DNA of 64,000 bases from contig NZ_LNBE01000004.1 of assembly GCF_001445655.1 (NCBI RefSeq), forward strand, positions 3,502,420-3,566,419, written 5' to 3'. A program made the translations under genes and the position numbers. Below the pieces are notes generated by a model. It had not been told where the DNA came from. It saw only the letters and a list, made by a program, of their open reading frames with translations, and ran no database searches. Position 1 is the first letter of the stretch. Every line of letters begins with the position of its first letter. Source of the DNA: Streptomyces roseifaciens (GTDB lineage Bacteria; Actinomycetota; Actinomycetes; Streptomycetales; Streptomycetaceae). This document shows positions 54,905 through 64,000 of this stretch, one piece after another.

Positions 54905-56085
54905 CTGCCCAGCCAGGCCCCGTAGTTGCTGAACGTCTCGGGCATCCGCCGCTTCGCCGACTCCAGCCCCGCGAACGTCTCCCGCACCGTCGGGTGGTAG
55001 CGCGTCTGCTGCGGCGCCACCTTCCGGGCCAGCTGCAGGTTCCTGAAGGCGGCGTCCGTGCGGCCGGTCCAGAGCTCGGCCCGGGCGACCTCGGTGTAGT
55101 GGTGTGCCCGGCGGGACGGCGGCCAGGCATCGGGGATCGCCGTCTCCTCGGCTGCGCGCACGGCCTCCGGGTACCGGTCCAGTTCGGCGAGGACGCTCAC
55201 GTGGTGCGCCCCGACGTTGGTCGGCCCGAAGGACAGCCAGTGCACCTTCCCCGCCTCCCCGGTGCGCTCCGCGATCCGCCGCGCCTCGTCCAGATGCCCC
55301 GTGGCGGCGTCCCCGTCCTTGTCGCGGCCCGCGAGCACGGCGGCGCCCAGGTGCAGCTGGCCCGTGACGACGTCGCGCACCCGCCCCGCCTCGGCCTGCG
55401 CCAAGGTGGACATGCCGAGCCGTACGAGCCGCTTGCCCGTGCGGTAGTCGCTGGCGCGGAGGTAGGCCAGGGCCCGCAGGTACTGGCGCATCCCGCCGAG
55501 AACCGGGTCCGAGGCGCGCTGCGCGGCCCACTCCAGCCGGTCCAGCGCGACCGTGCAGAGGTCGAGGAAGCCGAGCTTCGTGGTCACGTCGTACGCCGTC
55601 CGGTACGTGCTGGCCAGGACGCGCCAGCTGCGGTCGCCGGGGGAGGCGTGCGCCGCCGTGGTGGCCTCGTGGATCAGCCCCGGCAGGGCGGCGGCGACCT
55701 GCTTGATGTTCGTCGCGCGGACCATGGCGCACAGCTCGTCGGCATGTGCCTCCAGCTCTGCCGGGGGGCGGGGCGTGACGTCCGGGTCGGGCCCGAGGTC
55801 GTAGACGTCCAGCGCCTCCCGGATCGGCTGGATCAGCCCGTCCAGCTGGTCCGCCCGCAGTTCGTCGAGGTAGGGCTGGCCGGTCAGTTCGGTGACGGGC
55901 AGGGACAGCGCCCGGGCCAGCGCCCCGATGACCGACGGGCTCGCGGGCAGGGCGCCCTGCTCGACCTTGGTCAGGGCGCTGTAGGAGACGTGGGCCAGGT
56001 CCGACAACTCGCGCTGGGTCAGGCGCCGGACCTTGCGCGCGCGGGCGATGCGCGCGCCGGTGTGCTCGTCATTGCGCGGGGGCAT
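54901..56085 (-). CDS. XRE-family regulator with TPR-like helical domain
   Basis: This protein of about 394 residues has an N-terminal helix-turn-helix (RIARARKVRRLTQRELSDLAHVSYSALTKVEQGALPASPSVIGALARAL) and a long all-helical C-terminal part with TPR-like pairs (LRALAYLRASDYRTGKRLVRLGMSTLAQAEAGR). It resembles the XRE-TPR regulators of Streptomyces and the RRNPP peptide-binding families. Its stop overlaps the 15-codon peptide gene. The ligand is unknown. Confidence 0.85.
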   Translation of the reverse strand: MPPRNDEHTGARIARARKVRRLTQRELSDLAHVSYSALTKVEQGALPASPSVIGALARALSLPVTELTGQPYLDELRADQLDGLIQPIREALDVYDLGPDPDVTPRPPAELEAHADELCAMVRATNIKQVAAALPGLIHEATTAAHASPGDRSWRVLASTYRTAYDVTTKLGFLDLCTVALDRLEWAAQRASDPVLGGMRQYLRALAYLRASDYRTGKRLVRLGMSTLAQAEAGRVRDVVTGQLHLGAAVLAGRDKDGDAATGHLDEARRIAERTGEAGKVHWLSFGPTNVGAHHVSVLAELDRYPEAVRAAEETAIPDAWPPSRRAHHYTEVARAELWTGRTDAAFRNLQLARKVAPQQTRYHPTVRETFAGLESAKRRMPETFSNYGAWLGR

Positions 56086-56179
56086 ACGTGGCTCCGTTTC
56101 TGACGTGACACGGAAACCGTACCTCTGCCCACCGACAGCGGGACCGCGAACGGCCCCCGTCCCGGGGGCCGTTCGTGCG

Positions 56180-56491
56180 CTAGAGGTCCGCGTCGACGGA
56201 AACCCTCGTCCCCTCGGCGTCGCTGCCGATTTCGGATGACACGGGCCCGAGGAAGCCCCCGGCGTTCTGCGTATTCGCCAGAAGGTTCAGCTGGACCGGG
56301 CCGGGGCTGATGTTCCGGATGAGGAGCGACTTATGAAGGTCGAGGAGCGCCTGGTTCGACGTGCCGGCCACCCCTTGGGAGGAGGACGCCGTGACGGCAT
56401 CAACGGCAATGAACGTTCCCCCTGCCAGGACGGCAACCGCTGCGATCGCCGCAGCCGCCCACTTGGGCAGTACGACATTCGGAAGGTGCAT
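56180..56491 (-). CDS. Small membrane-anchored hypothetical protein
   Basis: This 103-residue protein begins MHLPNVVLPKWAAAAIAAVAVLAGGTFIAVDAVTAS, with one N-terminal membrane segment, and continues into a soluble domain (LLIRNISPGPVQLNLLANTQNAGGFLG). AGGGGG lies seven bases before the ATG at 56491, which favours this over the start ten codons earlier. The function is unknown; it belongs to the accessory island. Confidence 0.7.
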   Translation of the reverse strand: MHLPNVVLPKWAAAAIAAVAVLAGGTFIAVDAVTASSSQGVAGTSNQALLDLHKSLLIRNISPGPVQLNLLANTQNAGGFLGPVSSEIGSDAEGTRVSVDADL

Positions 56492-56621
56492 AGGAATCCC
56501 CCTGTTCGACGGGAAAGCCATGTGACCAGTTGATACCCATGCAGATCAGCCACGCCCGCAGCGATGCGCGTACGCGCCACGGCGCACCACCGCACGCCGT
56601 ACAGCAGGAGTCTCTCCCTTC

Positions 56622-58046
56622 CTACCGCCGCTCCGGCAGCCCCGACCCCCGTAGCAGCCAGAAGATCAGCCCGCACAGCGCCACGTCGAAGCCCAGCGCA
56701 GCGGCCAGCGCGTGGCCGTAGGGCACGGCACCCTCCGCGCCGCCGAGCGTGCCGTAGTAGAGGACGCCCACCACCGCCACTCCCACCGCGCCGCCGACCT
56801 GCTGGCCGGTGGAGAGGATGCCCGAGGCCATGCCCGTCTCCTCCGGGGCGATGCGGGAGAGGACGAAGCCCACCAGCGGGGTGACGAACAAGCCGTAGCC
56901 CGCGCCGATCAGGAGCAGGCACGGGGCCAGCAGCCACCCGGACAGGTGCGCGCCCGCGCTCCACGTCACCGCGATGGTCACCGCGAAGCCCACCGCGGCG
57001 ACGGCCACGCCCGACGGCAGCGTCGAGCGTCCGGACCGGCCCGCGGCCATGCTGCCCGCGAAGAAGGCGGCTGCGAAGGGGAGGTAGACGAGCGCCGCAC
57101 CCAGCGGGCTCATCCCGAGGCCGTCCTGCACCGTCAGCGAGAGCACCAGGAAGAAGGAGTTGATGCCGGAGTAGGCCAGCAGCACAAGGGCCATCCCCAA
57201 CGCGAACGCCCGCTCGCGCAGCAGGCCCAGCCGTATCAGCGGCGCCCCGCCCGCCGCCTCCGTACGCCGCTCGACCTGCGCGAACGCGGTGAATGCCAGC
57301 GCCGAGCCCGCCAGGCTCAGCCACGTCCACCACGGCCAGCCCGCCTCGCGGCCCTCCACCAGCGGTACGACGAGGAGAAAGAGCGCGGCCGTCAGGACGG
57401 CCGCGCCCCGCAGGTCCAGCCGCGCACCGCTCGGCCCGCCCGCCCCGCGAACCGACGCCCCGCGCGACTCCGGTACGTACGCCGCCGCCAGCGCGAGCGT
57501 CACCGCGCCCACCGGGACGTTGACCCAGAACACCGGGCGCCACGAGCTGCCGAAGAGGTCGGCGGAGACCAGGAAGCCGCCCAGCAGCTGGCCGCTGACG
57601 CCCGCCATGCCGATGACCGCCCCCAGCACCCCGAACGCCCGCGCCCGCCCCTCCGCGGGCACCAGCACCTGGATCATCGAGAAGACCTGCGGGAACATCA
57701 TCGCCGCGCCCAGACCCTGGACCAGGCGCGCACCGATCAGCCCGCCCGCCCCGGGCGCGGCGGCGCACGCCACCGACGCCAGCGTGAACACCCCCGCCCC
57801 CGCCAGGAACATCCGCTTGCGGCCGAGGAGGTCGCCCAGCCGGGCGCTGGTGATCAGCGCCGTCGCGTACGTGAGCTGGTAGCCGGCCAGGATCAGCTGG
57901 ACGTCGGCGTCCGTCGCCCCCAGATCGTCCTGGATGGCCGGTGCCGCCACGAGCACGATGAACGTGTCCAGCACCGCCATGAACACGCCGACGAGGAGAA
58001 CGGACAGGGGCCGCCAGGGAGTTCGCAGGACAGTCGTGTCAGTCAT
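56622..58046 (-). CDS. MFS drug-exporter-like transporter
   Basis: This 474-residue protein of the DHA2-type major facilitator family has about 14 hydrophobic segments. It has the motif-A-like SARLGDLLGRKRMFL between segments 2 and 3, and motif-C-like GLGAAMMFPQVFSMIQVLV. It is expected to be a proton-coupled exporter of small molecules. It is divergent from an MmyB-like helix-turn-helix regulator, a common regulator-exporter arrangement. The substrate is unknown. Confidence 0.92.
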   Translation of the reverse strand: MTDTTVLRTPWRPLSVLLVGVFMAVLDTFIVLVAAPAIQDDLGATDADVQLILAGYQLTYATALITSARLGDLLGRKRMFLAGAGVFTLASVACAAAPGAGGLIGARLVQGLGAAMMFPQVFSMIQVLVPAEGRARAFGVLGAVIGMAGVSGQLLGGFLVSADLFGSSWRPVFWVNVPVGAVTLALAAAYVPESRGASVRGAGGPSGARLDLRGAAVLTAALFLLVVPLVEGREAGWPWWTWLSLAGSALAFTAFAQVERRTEAAGGAPLIRLGLLRERAFALGMALVLLAYSGINSFFLVLSLTVQDGLGMSPLGAALVYLPFAAAFFAGSMAAGRSGRSTLPSGVAVAAVGFAVTIAVTWSAGAHLSGWLLAPCLLLIGAGYGLFVTPLVGFVLSRIAPEETGMASGILSTGQQVGGAVGVAVVGVLYYGTLGGAEGAVPYGHALAAALGFDVALCGLIFWLLRGSGLPERR

Positions 58047-58135
58047 GCGTATGAGGCTCGCCCTCGCCCCGGCCCCGCTACAGATGCAAATTATGCTGGT
58101 GGCGCCGCTACCCCCCAGCCCCGCGCCGAGGAGTC

Positions 58136-58939
58136 ATGGACCGCCGCCGCGCCCTCGCCGACTTCCTCCGCTCGCGCCGCGAGCGCCTCACCCCGCACGA
58201 CGCCGGCATCCTCCCCGGCCCCCGCCGCCGCACCCCGGGCCTGCGCCGCGAGGAGGTCGCCCAGCTCTCCGGCGTCAGCGTCACCTGGTACACCTGGCTG
58301 GAGCAGGCGCGCGACATCACCGTCAGCCGTCAGGTGCTGCACAGCCTCGCCCGGGTGCTGCTCCTCTCCCCCGCCGAGACCCGGCATCTCTTCGCCCTCG
58401 CGGAGGGGACGCCGGCGGAAGCACCCGCCGCCCTCACCCCCGCCCTCCAGCGGCTCGTCGACGCCCTCGATCCCCACCCCGCCTATCTCCTCGCCCCCAA
58501 CTGGGACCTCGTCGCCTGGAACCGCGCCGAAGCCGGCCTCCTCGGCGACCCCGCCGGCTGGGATCCCGCCGACCGCAACCTCCTCCGGTTCGTCTTCCTC
58601 GCACCCCGCGCCCGCGACCTGCTCGACGACTGGCCCGGCCAGGCCCGCGCGCTGCTGGAGCAGTACCGCGCGGGCGCCGACCGGCACGCCGGCGACCCGG
58701 AGTTCGGCGCGCTCACCCGCGAGCTGGCGGAGCGCAGCGAGGAGTTCCGCACCTGGTGGGACACGCACGACGTCGCCGACTTCCGGCCCGCCCGGCGCGC
58801 GTTCAACCACCCGCGCCTGGGCCGCCTCTCCTTCGACTACGTCAAGCTCGCCGCCGCCGACGCACCGGGCCTCAGCCTGGTCGCGTGCCTGCCGGCGGAC
58901 GACGAGACCGCCGGCAAGCTTCCGCACCTCGGCGGATGA
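58136..58939 (+). CDS. MmyB-like helix-turn-helix regulator
   Basis: This 267-residue protein has an N-terminal helix-turn-helix (FLRSRRERLTPHDAGILPGPRRRTPGLRREEVAQLSGVSVTWYTWLEQARD) and a C-terminal MmyB-like ligand domain (LLAPNWDLVAWNRAEAGLLG). MmyB-like proteins of Streptomyces often control divergent transporters. The 89-bp gap to the MFS gene holds ATGCAAATTATGC, a candidate operator-promoter element. The effector is unknown. Confidence 0.9.
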   Translation: MDRRRALADFLRSRRERLTPHDAGILPGPRRRTPGLRREEVAQLSGVSVTWYTWLEQARDITVSRQVLHSLARVLLLSPAETRHLFALAEGTPAEAPAALTPALQRLVDALDPHPAYLLAPNWDLVAWNRAEAGLLGDPAGWDPADRNLLRFVFLAPRARDLLDDWPGQARALLEQYRAGADRHAGDPEFGALTRELAERSEEFRTWWDTHDVADFRPARRAFNHPRLGRLSFDYVKLAAADAPGLSLVACLPADDETAGKLPHLGG

Positions 58940-58964
58940 CGCCTGCTCATCCGCTGCTTCTCCG

Positions 58965-59333
58965 CTACTTCTCCGCGATCACCACGGCGGAGGCGACCCC
59001 CGCGTCATGGCTCAGCGACACGTGCCACGACGTCACCCCGAGCTCCTCGGCCCGCGCCGCGACCGTGCCCCTGACCACCAGCCGCGGCTGGCCGCTGCTC
59101 TCCGTCGTCACCTCGGCGTCCGTCCACAGCAGGTTCCCGGGTGCGCCCAGCGCCTTGGCCACGGCCTCCTTCGCGGCGAAGCGGACCGCGAGGGAGGCGA
59201 TGCCGCGCCGCTCCCCGCTCGGCAGGTGCAGCTCCCCGTCCGCGAAGAGCCGCGCCGCCAGGCCGGGCGTACGCCTCAGGGCGGCGTCGAAGCGGTCGAT
59301 CGCGGCGACGTCGATGCCGACTCCGACGATCAT
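58965..59333 (-). CDS. acpS: Holo-[acyl-carrier-protein] synthase
   Basis: This 122-residue phosphopantetheinyl transferase has [18 protein letters not shown] at the start and [13 protein letters not shown] (magnesium/CoA site) near residue 52. It has a short [18 protein letters not shown] tail. It activates acyl-carrier proteins by adding phosphopantetheine. Its ATG overlaps the glmS stop by four bases (ATGA), so it is translationally coupled downstream of glmS. Confidence 0.95.
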   Translation of the reverse strand: MIVGVGIDVAAIDRFDAALRRTPGLAARLFADGELHLPSGERRGIASLAVRFAAKEAVAKALGAPGNLLWTDAEVTTESSGQPRLVVRGTVAARAEELGVTSWHVSLSHDAGVASAVVIAEK

Positions 59334-61177
59334 TCGACGGTCACCGACTTCGCCAGGTTGCGCGGCTGGTCGACCTCGTTGCCGCGGGCCGTGGCGAGCT
59401 CGCACGCGAAGACCTGCAGGGGCACCGTGGCCACCAGCGGCTGCAGCAGCACCGGCGTCTCCGGGATCTCGATGAGGTGGTCGGCGTACGGCCGCACCGC
59501 CTCGTCGCCCCGCTCGGCGATCACGATCGTCCGTGCGCCCCGCGCCCGGATCTCCTGGATGTTCGACACGATCTTGTCGTGGAGGACGGACCGGCCGCGC
59601 GGCGACGGCACGACGACGACCACCGGCAGGTCGCGCTCGATCAGCGCGATCGGCCCGTGCTTGAGCTCGCCCGCCGCGAAGCCCTCCGCGTGCATGTACG
59701 CGAGCTCCTTGAGCTTCAGCGCGCCCTCCAGGGCCACGGGGTAGCCCACGTGGCGGCCCAGGAACAGCACCGTGTTCTTGTCGGCCAGGGAGCGGGCCAG
59801 CTCGCGGACCGGCTCCATGGTCTCCAGGACCTCCTCCACCTGACCCGCGATCTGCGAGAGCTCCCGGATCACGGAGACGATCTCGTCGCCCCACTTGGTG
59901 CCGCGCACCTGGCCCAGGTACAGCGCGACCAGGTAGCAGGCCACCAGCTGGGTCAGGAACGCCTTCGTCGACGCGACGGCCACCTCCGGGCCCGCGTGCG
60001 TGTACAGGACCGCGTCCGACTCGCGCGGGATCGTCGAGCCGTTGGTGTTGCAGATGGCGAGGACCTTCGCGCCCTGCTCCCGCGCGTGCCGCAGGGCCAT
60101 CAGGGTGTCCATGGTCTCGCCGGACTGGCTGATGGCGATCACCAGCGTCCGCTGGTCCAGGATCGGGTCCCGGTAGCGGAACTCGCTGGCCAGCTCCGTC
60201 TCGCAGGGGATGCGGGTCCAGTGCTCGATCGCGTACTTGGCGATCATCCCCGCGTGGTACGCCGTGCCGCACGCCACGATGACGATCTTGTCGGCCTCGC
60301 GCAGCACGGACGCCGGGATCCGCACCTCGTCCAGCGACAGCGTCCCCGCGGCGTCGATGCGGCCCAGGAGGGTGTCCGCGACGGCCTTCGGCTGCTCGGC
60401 GATCTCCTTGAGCATGAAGTAGTCGTAGCCGCCCTTCTCGGCGGCCGAGGCGTCCCAGTCGACGTGGTACGGACGGACGTCCGCGGGCGCCCCGTCGAAG
60501 CCGGTGACGGTCACGCCCTCGCGGCGCAGCTCCACGACCTGGTCCTGGCCGAGCTCGACGGCCTCGCGGGTGTGGGCGATGAAGGCGGCGACGTCGGAGG
60601 CGAGGAAGGACTCGCCGTCGCCGAGGCCGACCACGAGCGGGGAGTTGCGGCGCGCGCCGACCACCACGTCCGGCTCGTCCGCGTGCACCGCGACCAGCGT
60701 GAACGCGCCCTCCAGCCGGCGGCAGACCTGGCGCATCGACTCGGCCAGGTCGCCGCAGGAGGAGAAGGACTCGGACAGCAGGTGCGCGACGACCTCGGTG
60801 TCGGTGTCCGACGCGAGGGCGTGGCCGCGCCCGGCCAGCTCGGCCCGCAGCTCGGCGAAGTTCTCGATGATGCCGTTGTGGACGACGGCGACGCGGCCCG
60901 GGTTGTCCAGGTGGGGGTGGGCGTTGACGTCGTTGGGCGCGCCGTGCGTGGCCCAGCGCGTGTGGCCGATGCCGGTCGGGCCGGACGGCAGGGGCCGGTC
61001 GGACAGCTCCTTCTCCAGGTTGGCGAGCTTGCCCGCCTTCTTCGCGGCGGCGAGACCGCCGTCGGCCGGCACCGCGACCCCGGCCGAGTCATAGCCGCGG
61101 TACTCCAGCCGCCGCAGCCCCGCCAATACGACATCGAGGGCGGACTGCCCTCCCACATAGCCAACGATTCCGCACAT
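59330..61177 (-). CDS. glmS: Glucosamine-6-phosphate synthase
   Basis: This 615-residue glutamine:fructose-6-phosphate amidotransferase starts [11 protein letters not shown], with the N-terminal catalytic Cys2. The glutaminase domain has [16 protein letters not shown]. Two SIS sugar isomerase domains follow ([28 protein letters not shown]). It provides amino sugar for peptidoglycan. The ATG at 61177 gives Cys2 exactly at the required place. It heads a glmS-acpS unit. Confidence 0.97.
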   Translation of the reverse strand: MCGIVGYVGGQSALDVVLAGLRRLEYRGYDSAGVAVPADGGLAAAKKAGKLANLEKELSDRPLPSGPTGIGHTRWATHGAPNDVNAHPHLDNPGRVAVVHNGIIENFAELRAELAGRGHALASDTDTEVVAHLLSESFSSCGDLAESMRQVCRRLEGAFTLVAVHADEPDVVVGARRNSPLVVGLGDGESFLASDVAAFIAHTREAVELGQDQVVELRREGVTVTGFDGAPADVRPYHVDWDASAAEKGGYDYFMLKEIAEQPKAVADTLLGRIDAAGTLSLDEVRIPASVLREADKIVIVACGTAYHAGMIAKYAIEHWTRIPCETELASEFRYRDPILDQRTLVIAISQSGETMDTLMALRHAREQGAKVLAICNTNGSTIPRESDAVLYTHAGPEVAVASTKAFLTQLVACYLVALYLGQVRGTKWGDEIVSVIRELSQIAGQVEEVLETMEPVRELARSLADKNTVLFLGRHVGYPVALEGALKLKELAYMHAEGFAAGELKHGPIALIERDLPVVVVVPSPRGRSVLHDKIVSNIQEIRARGARTIVIAERGDEAVRPYADHLIEIPETPVLLQPLVATVPLQVFACELATARGNEVDQPRNLAKSVTVE

Positions 61178-61283
61178 GCGGAGCAGGTTACGGCGCGGGC
61201 GGCCCCGCTCGTGGCGGCAACGGCACAACCGCCGGCGCGGGCGGCGGGCCGGCGGGGCGTCCGGCGGGCACTCGGCGGGGCCT

Positions 61284-61520
61284 TCAGCAGCCCCGTTCGA
61301 TCCTGTCGATGGCGTCCTGCACCATCTCCAGGTACTCGACCTCCTCGCAGCGCGGCTTGCTGCCGAGCTCGTAGCGGTCCAGGCAGTCGTCGAGGTCCTG
61401 GGTGAGGTCCTCGTCGGGCAGGTCGTCGGCCAGCTCGGCGCAGACGCGGGCGGCGAAGTCCTCCCGGCCGGCCTCGGCGGATCTCCGGCGCAGGTTTCTG
61501 AGGGCGAACACAGACAACAC
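61284..61520 (-). CDS. Small conserved acidic protein
   Basis: This 78-residue acidic, helix-rich protein (VCAELADDLPDEDLTQDLDDCLDRYELGSKPRCEEVEYLEMVQDAIDRIERGC, split by eye) has four cysteines, including the last residue. The start is the GTG at 61520. It lies 106 bp upstream of glmS. I recall similar small proteins near glmS in other streptomycetes. The function is unknown. Confidence 0.7.
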   Translation of the reverse strand: MLSVFALRNLRRRSAEAGREDFAARVCAELADDLPDEDLTQDLDDCLDRYELGSKPRCEEVEYLEMVQDAIDRIERGC

Positions 61521-61738
61521 GGCATCCCTACGTGATGCGGCCGCGTGGTGGGGGGGCGTGCGCGTGCGGCCCGCGAGCGGAACGTATTGCCTGACCGGTC
61601 AGTAGGTACAGAGGTCTGTGAAAGTTCACCCACCGTTGCGCCCCGTTACCCGCCGTACGAGTCACCCAAATCCCACGAGAACACCCGCTCCCGCCACCCG
61701 GAAGTGAGCTCCGGGCGCGACCCGCGCACAATGGGCCC

Positions 61739-62731
61739 GTGCCGACGACCACAGACCAGCCGCCGCAGCGCCGCCGCGCGGACTCGTCCCCGTACGTGGA
61801 CCTGACCCGCGCCGAGTGGAGCGCCCTGCGGGAGAACACCCCGCTGCCGCTGACAGCCGACGAGGTCGAGCGGCTGCGCGGCCTCGGGGACGTCATCGAC
61901 CTGGACGAGGTGCGGGAGGTCTACCTGCCGCTGTCCCGGCTGCTGCACCTGTACGTGGAGGCCACCAGCCAGTTGCGGGGCACGCTGAACACCTTCCTGG
62001 GCGACGTGGGCCACGGGCACGGCTCCCAGCCCGGCACGCCCTTCGTCATAGGCGTCGCGGGCAGCGTGGCGGTCGGCAAGTCGACCACCGCGCGCCTCCT
62101 GCAGGCGCTGCTGGCCCGCTGGCCCGAGCACCCGCGCGTGGAGCTGGTCACCACGGACGGCTTCCTGCTGCCCAACGCCGAGCTGCAGAGCCGCGGCCTG
62201 ATGTCGCGGAAAGGTTTCCCCGAGTCCTACGACCGGCGCGCCCTGACCCGCTTCGTCGCCGATGTGAAGGCGGGCAAGGACGAGGTCTCGGCCCCCGTCT
62301 ACTCCCACCTGATCTACGACATCGTGCCCGGCGAGAAGCTGACCGTGCACCGCCCCGACATCCTGATCATCGAGGGCCTCAACGTCCTCCAGCCGGCCCT
62401 GCCCGGCAAGGACGGCCGCACCCGCGTCGGACTCGCCGACTTCTTCGACTTCAGCGTGTACGTGGACGCGCGCGCGGAGGACATCGAGCGCTGGTACTAC
62501 GAGCGCTTCAAGAAGCTGCGCGCGACGGCCTTCACCGACCCCGACTCCTACTTCCGGCGCTACACCCAGGTCTCCGAGGAGGAGGCCCTGGACTACGCGC
62601 GCCGCAACTGGCGCACCATCAACAAGCCCAACCTGCTGGAGAACGTGGCCCCCACGCGCGGCCGGTCGAACCTGATCCTGCGCAAGGGCCCGGACCACAA
62701 GGTGCAGCGGCTGTCGCTGCGCAAGCTCTGA
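61739..62731 (+). CDS. coaA: Pantothenate kinase type I
   Basis: This 330-residue P-loop kinase catalyses the first step of coenzyme A synthesis. The Walker A motif [21 protein letters not shown] lies near residue 103, followed by [28 protein letters not shown], the pantothenate-site signature. The start is the GTG at 61739, with no clear ribosome site. It is divergent from the small acidic gene. Confidence 0.96.
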   Translation: MPTTTDQPPQRRRADSSPYVDLTRAEWSALRENTPLPLTADEVERLRGLGDVIDLDEVREVYLPLSRLLHLYVEATSQLRGTLNTFLGDVGHGHGSQPGTPFVIGVAGSVAVGKSTTARLLQALLARWPEHPRVELVTTDGFLLPNAELQSRGLMSRKGFPESYDRRALTRFVADVKAGKDEVSAPVYSHLIYDIVPGEKLTVHRPDILIIEGLNVLQPALPGKDGRTRVGLADFFDFSVYVDARAEDIERWYYERFKKLRATAFTDPDSYFRRYTQVSEEEALDYARRNWRTINKPNLLENVAPTRGRSNLILRKGPDHKVQRLSLRKL

Positions 62732-62822
62732 CGCCGGCCCCCGCGCAACGCACGCCGCCCCGCCCGGAAGCGGTTCCGGGCGGGGCGGCGGAGGCGTACG
62801 GCAGCGGGGCCGCGAAGGGCTG

Positions 62823-64000
62823 CTAGCCCAGGGCCGACTTGACCGCGTCGGCGAGGCGCTGGGCCACGGTGCGCGCCTGCTCGATGTCGGCGGCCTCCAC
62901 CATCACGCGCACGAGCGGCTCCGTGCCGGACGAGCGCAGCAGCACGCGGCCGGTGGAGCCCAGCTGCGCCTCGGCGTCGGCGACGGCCGCGGCGAGCTCC
63001 TCGGAGGAGTTCACACGGGTCTTGTCGACGTCGCGGACGTTGATGAGGATCTGCGGCAGGCGCTCCATAACGGCGGCCAGGTCCGCGAGGGAGCGGCCCG
63101 TGGCGGCGACGCGGGCGGCCAGCATCAGGCCGGTCAGGGTGCCGTCGCCGGTCGTGGCGTGGTCGAGGACGATGACGTGCCCGGACTGCTCGCCGCCGAG
63201 GGCGAAGCCGTGCGCCTTCATCTCCTCCAGGACGTAGCGGTCGCCGACGGCCGTCTGGACCAGCTCGACGCCCTCGCGCTCCATGGCCAGCTTGAAGCCC
63301 AGGTTGGACATGACGGTCGCGACGACGGTGTTCTTGCGCAGCGAGCCGGCCTCGCGCATGGCGAGGGCCAGGACGGCGAGGATCTGGTCGCCGTCGACCT
63401 CGTTGCCCTTGTGGTCCACGGCCAGGCAGCGGTCGGCGTCGCCGTCGTGCGCCACGCCCAGGTCGGCGCCGTGCTCGACGACGGCGGCACGCAGCTTGTC
63501 CAGGTGCGTGGAGCCGCACTCGTGGTTGATGTTGAGGCCGTCGGGCTCGGTGCCGATCGTGATGACCTCGGCACCGGCGCGGGCGAACGCCTCCGGGGAG
63601 ACGCGGGCCGCGGCGCCGTGGGCGCCGTCGATGACGACCTTCAGCCCGTCCATGCGGTTGGGGAGGACGCCGATCAGGTGCGCGACGTAGTTGTCGAAGC
63701 CCTGGTCGTATTCGCGGACGCGGCCGACGCCGGCACCGGTGGGACGGTCCCAGGGCTCGCCGGAGGCGTGCGCCCGGTAGGTCTGCTCGATGCGGTCCTC
63801 GAGCTCGTCGGCGAGCTTGTGGCCGCCGCGGGCGAAGAACTTGATGCCGTTGTCGGGCATGGCGTTGTGGCTCGCGGAGAGCATCACGCCGAGGTCGGCG
63901 CCGAGGGCGCCCGTCAGGTAGGCGACGGCGGGCGTGGGCAGCACGCCCACCCGCAGCACGTCGACGCCGGCGCTGGCCAGGCCGGCCACGACGGCGGCCT
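62823..64000 (-). CDS. glmM: Phosphoglucosamine mutase (5' end cut by window)
   Basis: About 392 C-terminal residues are visible; the start lies beyond the right edge. The phosphoserine motif [16 protein letters not shown], the magnesium loop [11 protein letters not shown] and the sugar-binding [10 protein letters not shown] identify GlmM. It converts glucosamine-6-phosphate to glucosamine-1-phosphate, the step after glmS. The stop is at 62823. It is minus-strand, convergent with coaA. Confidence 0.95.
   Translation of the reverse strand, partial: AAVVAGLASAGVDVLRVGVLPTPAVAYLTGALGADLGVMLSASHNAMPDNGIKFFARGGHKLADELEDRIEQTYRAHASGEPWDRPTGAGVGRVREYDQGFDNYVAHLIGVLPNRMDGLKVVIDGAHGAAARVSPEAFARAGAEVITIGTEPDGLNINHECGSTHLDKLRAAVVEHGADLGVAHDGDADRCLAVDHKGNEVDGDQILAVLALAMREAGSLRKNTVVATVMSNLGFKLAMEREGVELVQTAVGDRYVLEEMKAHGFALGGEQSGHVIVLDHATTGDGTLTGLMLAARVAATGRSLADLAAVMERLPQILINVRDVDKTRVNSSEELAAAVADAEAQLGSTGRVLLRSSGTEPLVRVMVEAADIEQARTVAQRLADAVKSALG

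Overview
The window is high-GC actinobacterial DNA, almost certainly Streptomyces. It has GTG starts, GC-rich third codon positions, a short chaplin, and the developmental regulators WhiD and BldM. From memory, the order alr, tsaE, tsaB, rimI, tsaD, groES, groEL1, whiD (the WhiB3 orthologue), a SigD-like sigma factor, guaB and guaB3 matches the Streptomyces coelicolor and Mycobacterium tuberculosis chromosomes. This looks like core chromosome with accessory insertions.

Left part (1-11.7 kb): a catabolic block shaped like a beta-oxidation pathway. A minus-strand run encodes an MFE-2-like SDR, an acyl-CoA dehydrogenase, an aldehyde dehydrogenase and an MDR alcohol dehydrogenase. It is divergent from a cyclase-family hydrolase. 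A second divergent pair of units holds an amidohydrolase with two overlapping acyl-CoA dehydrogenases against an AMP-forming acyl-CoA ligase. The same TetR-type dyad (CTGAC-N5-GTCAG) lies in both divergent promoter regions, so the two clusters probably form one regulon. The substrate cannot be named. An RsbW-like ATPase gene lies between them.

11.7-23 kb: a membrane pseudokinase with a very long low-complexity linker, a canonical membrane Ser/Thr kinase with a related extracytoplasmic domain, glpD, a nucleotide-sugar dehydrogenase lacking its usual cysteine, an MreB paralogue with an insertion, and a proline-rich membrane protein.

23-34 kb: purine and development core. It holds guaB3, guaB, shbA, bldM (with an exact sigma-BldN-type promoter) and whiD, then a LysR regulator, a MOSC protein, an SDR, a SnoaL-like protein, groEL1 and groES (with two CIRCE elements).

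34-40 kb: a polysaccharide deacetylase lipoprotein, a THUMP-like methyltransferase and several small or accessory genes (Uma2 family, a helix-turn-helix-like protein). 40-48 kb: the t6A modification genes tsaD, rimI, tsaB and tsaE, an iron-box-controlled microprotein, an alpha/beta hydrolase, alr and nnrD.

48.4-58.9 kb: an accessory island. It contains a toxin-antitoxin pair with a strong palindromic operator, a 1104-residue trypsin-NACHT-LRR protein resembling bacterial NLR immune proteins, a MerR regulator with a 19-bp-spacer promoter, a chaplin, an XRE-TPR regulator overlapping a 15-codon peptide gene, an MFS exporter and its MmyB-like regulator. 58.9-64 kb returns to core cell-envelope and cofactor genes: acpS, glmS, coaA and the 3' part of glmM. 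No rRNA, tRNA, CRISPR array or intact insertion sequence was seen.
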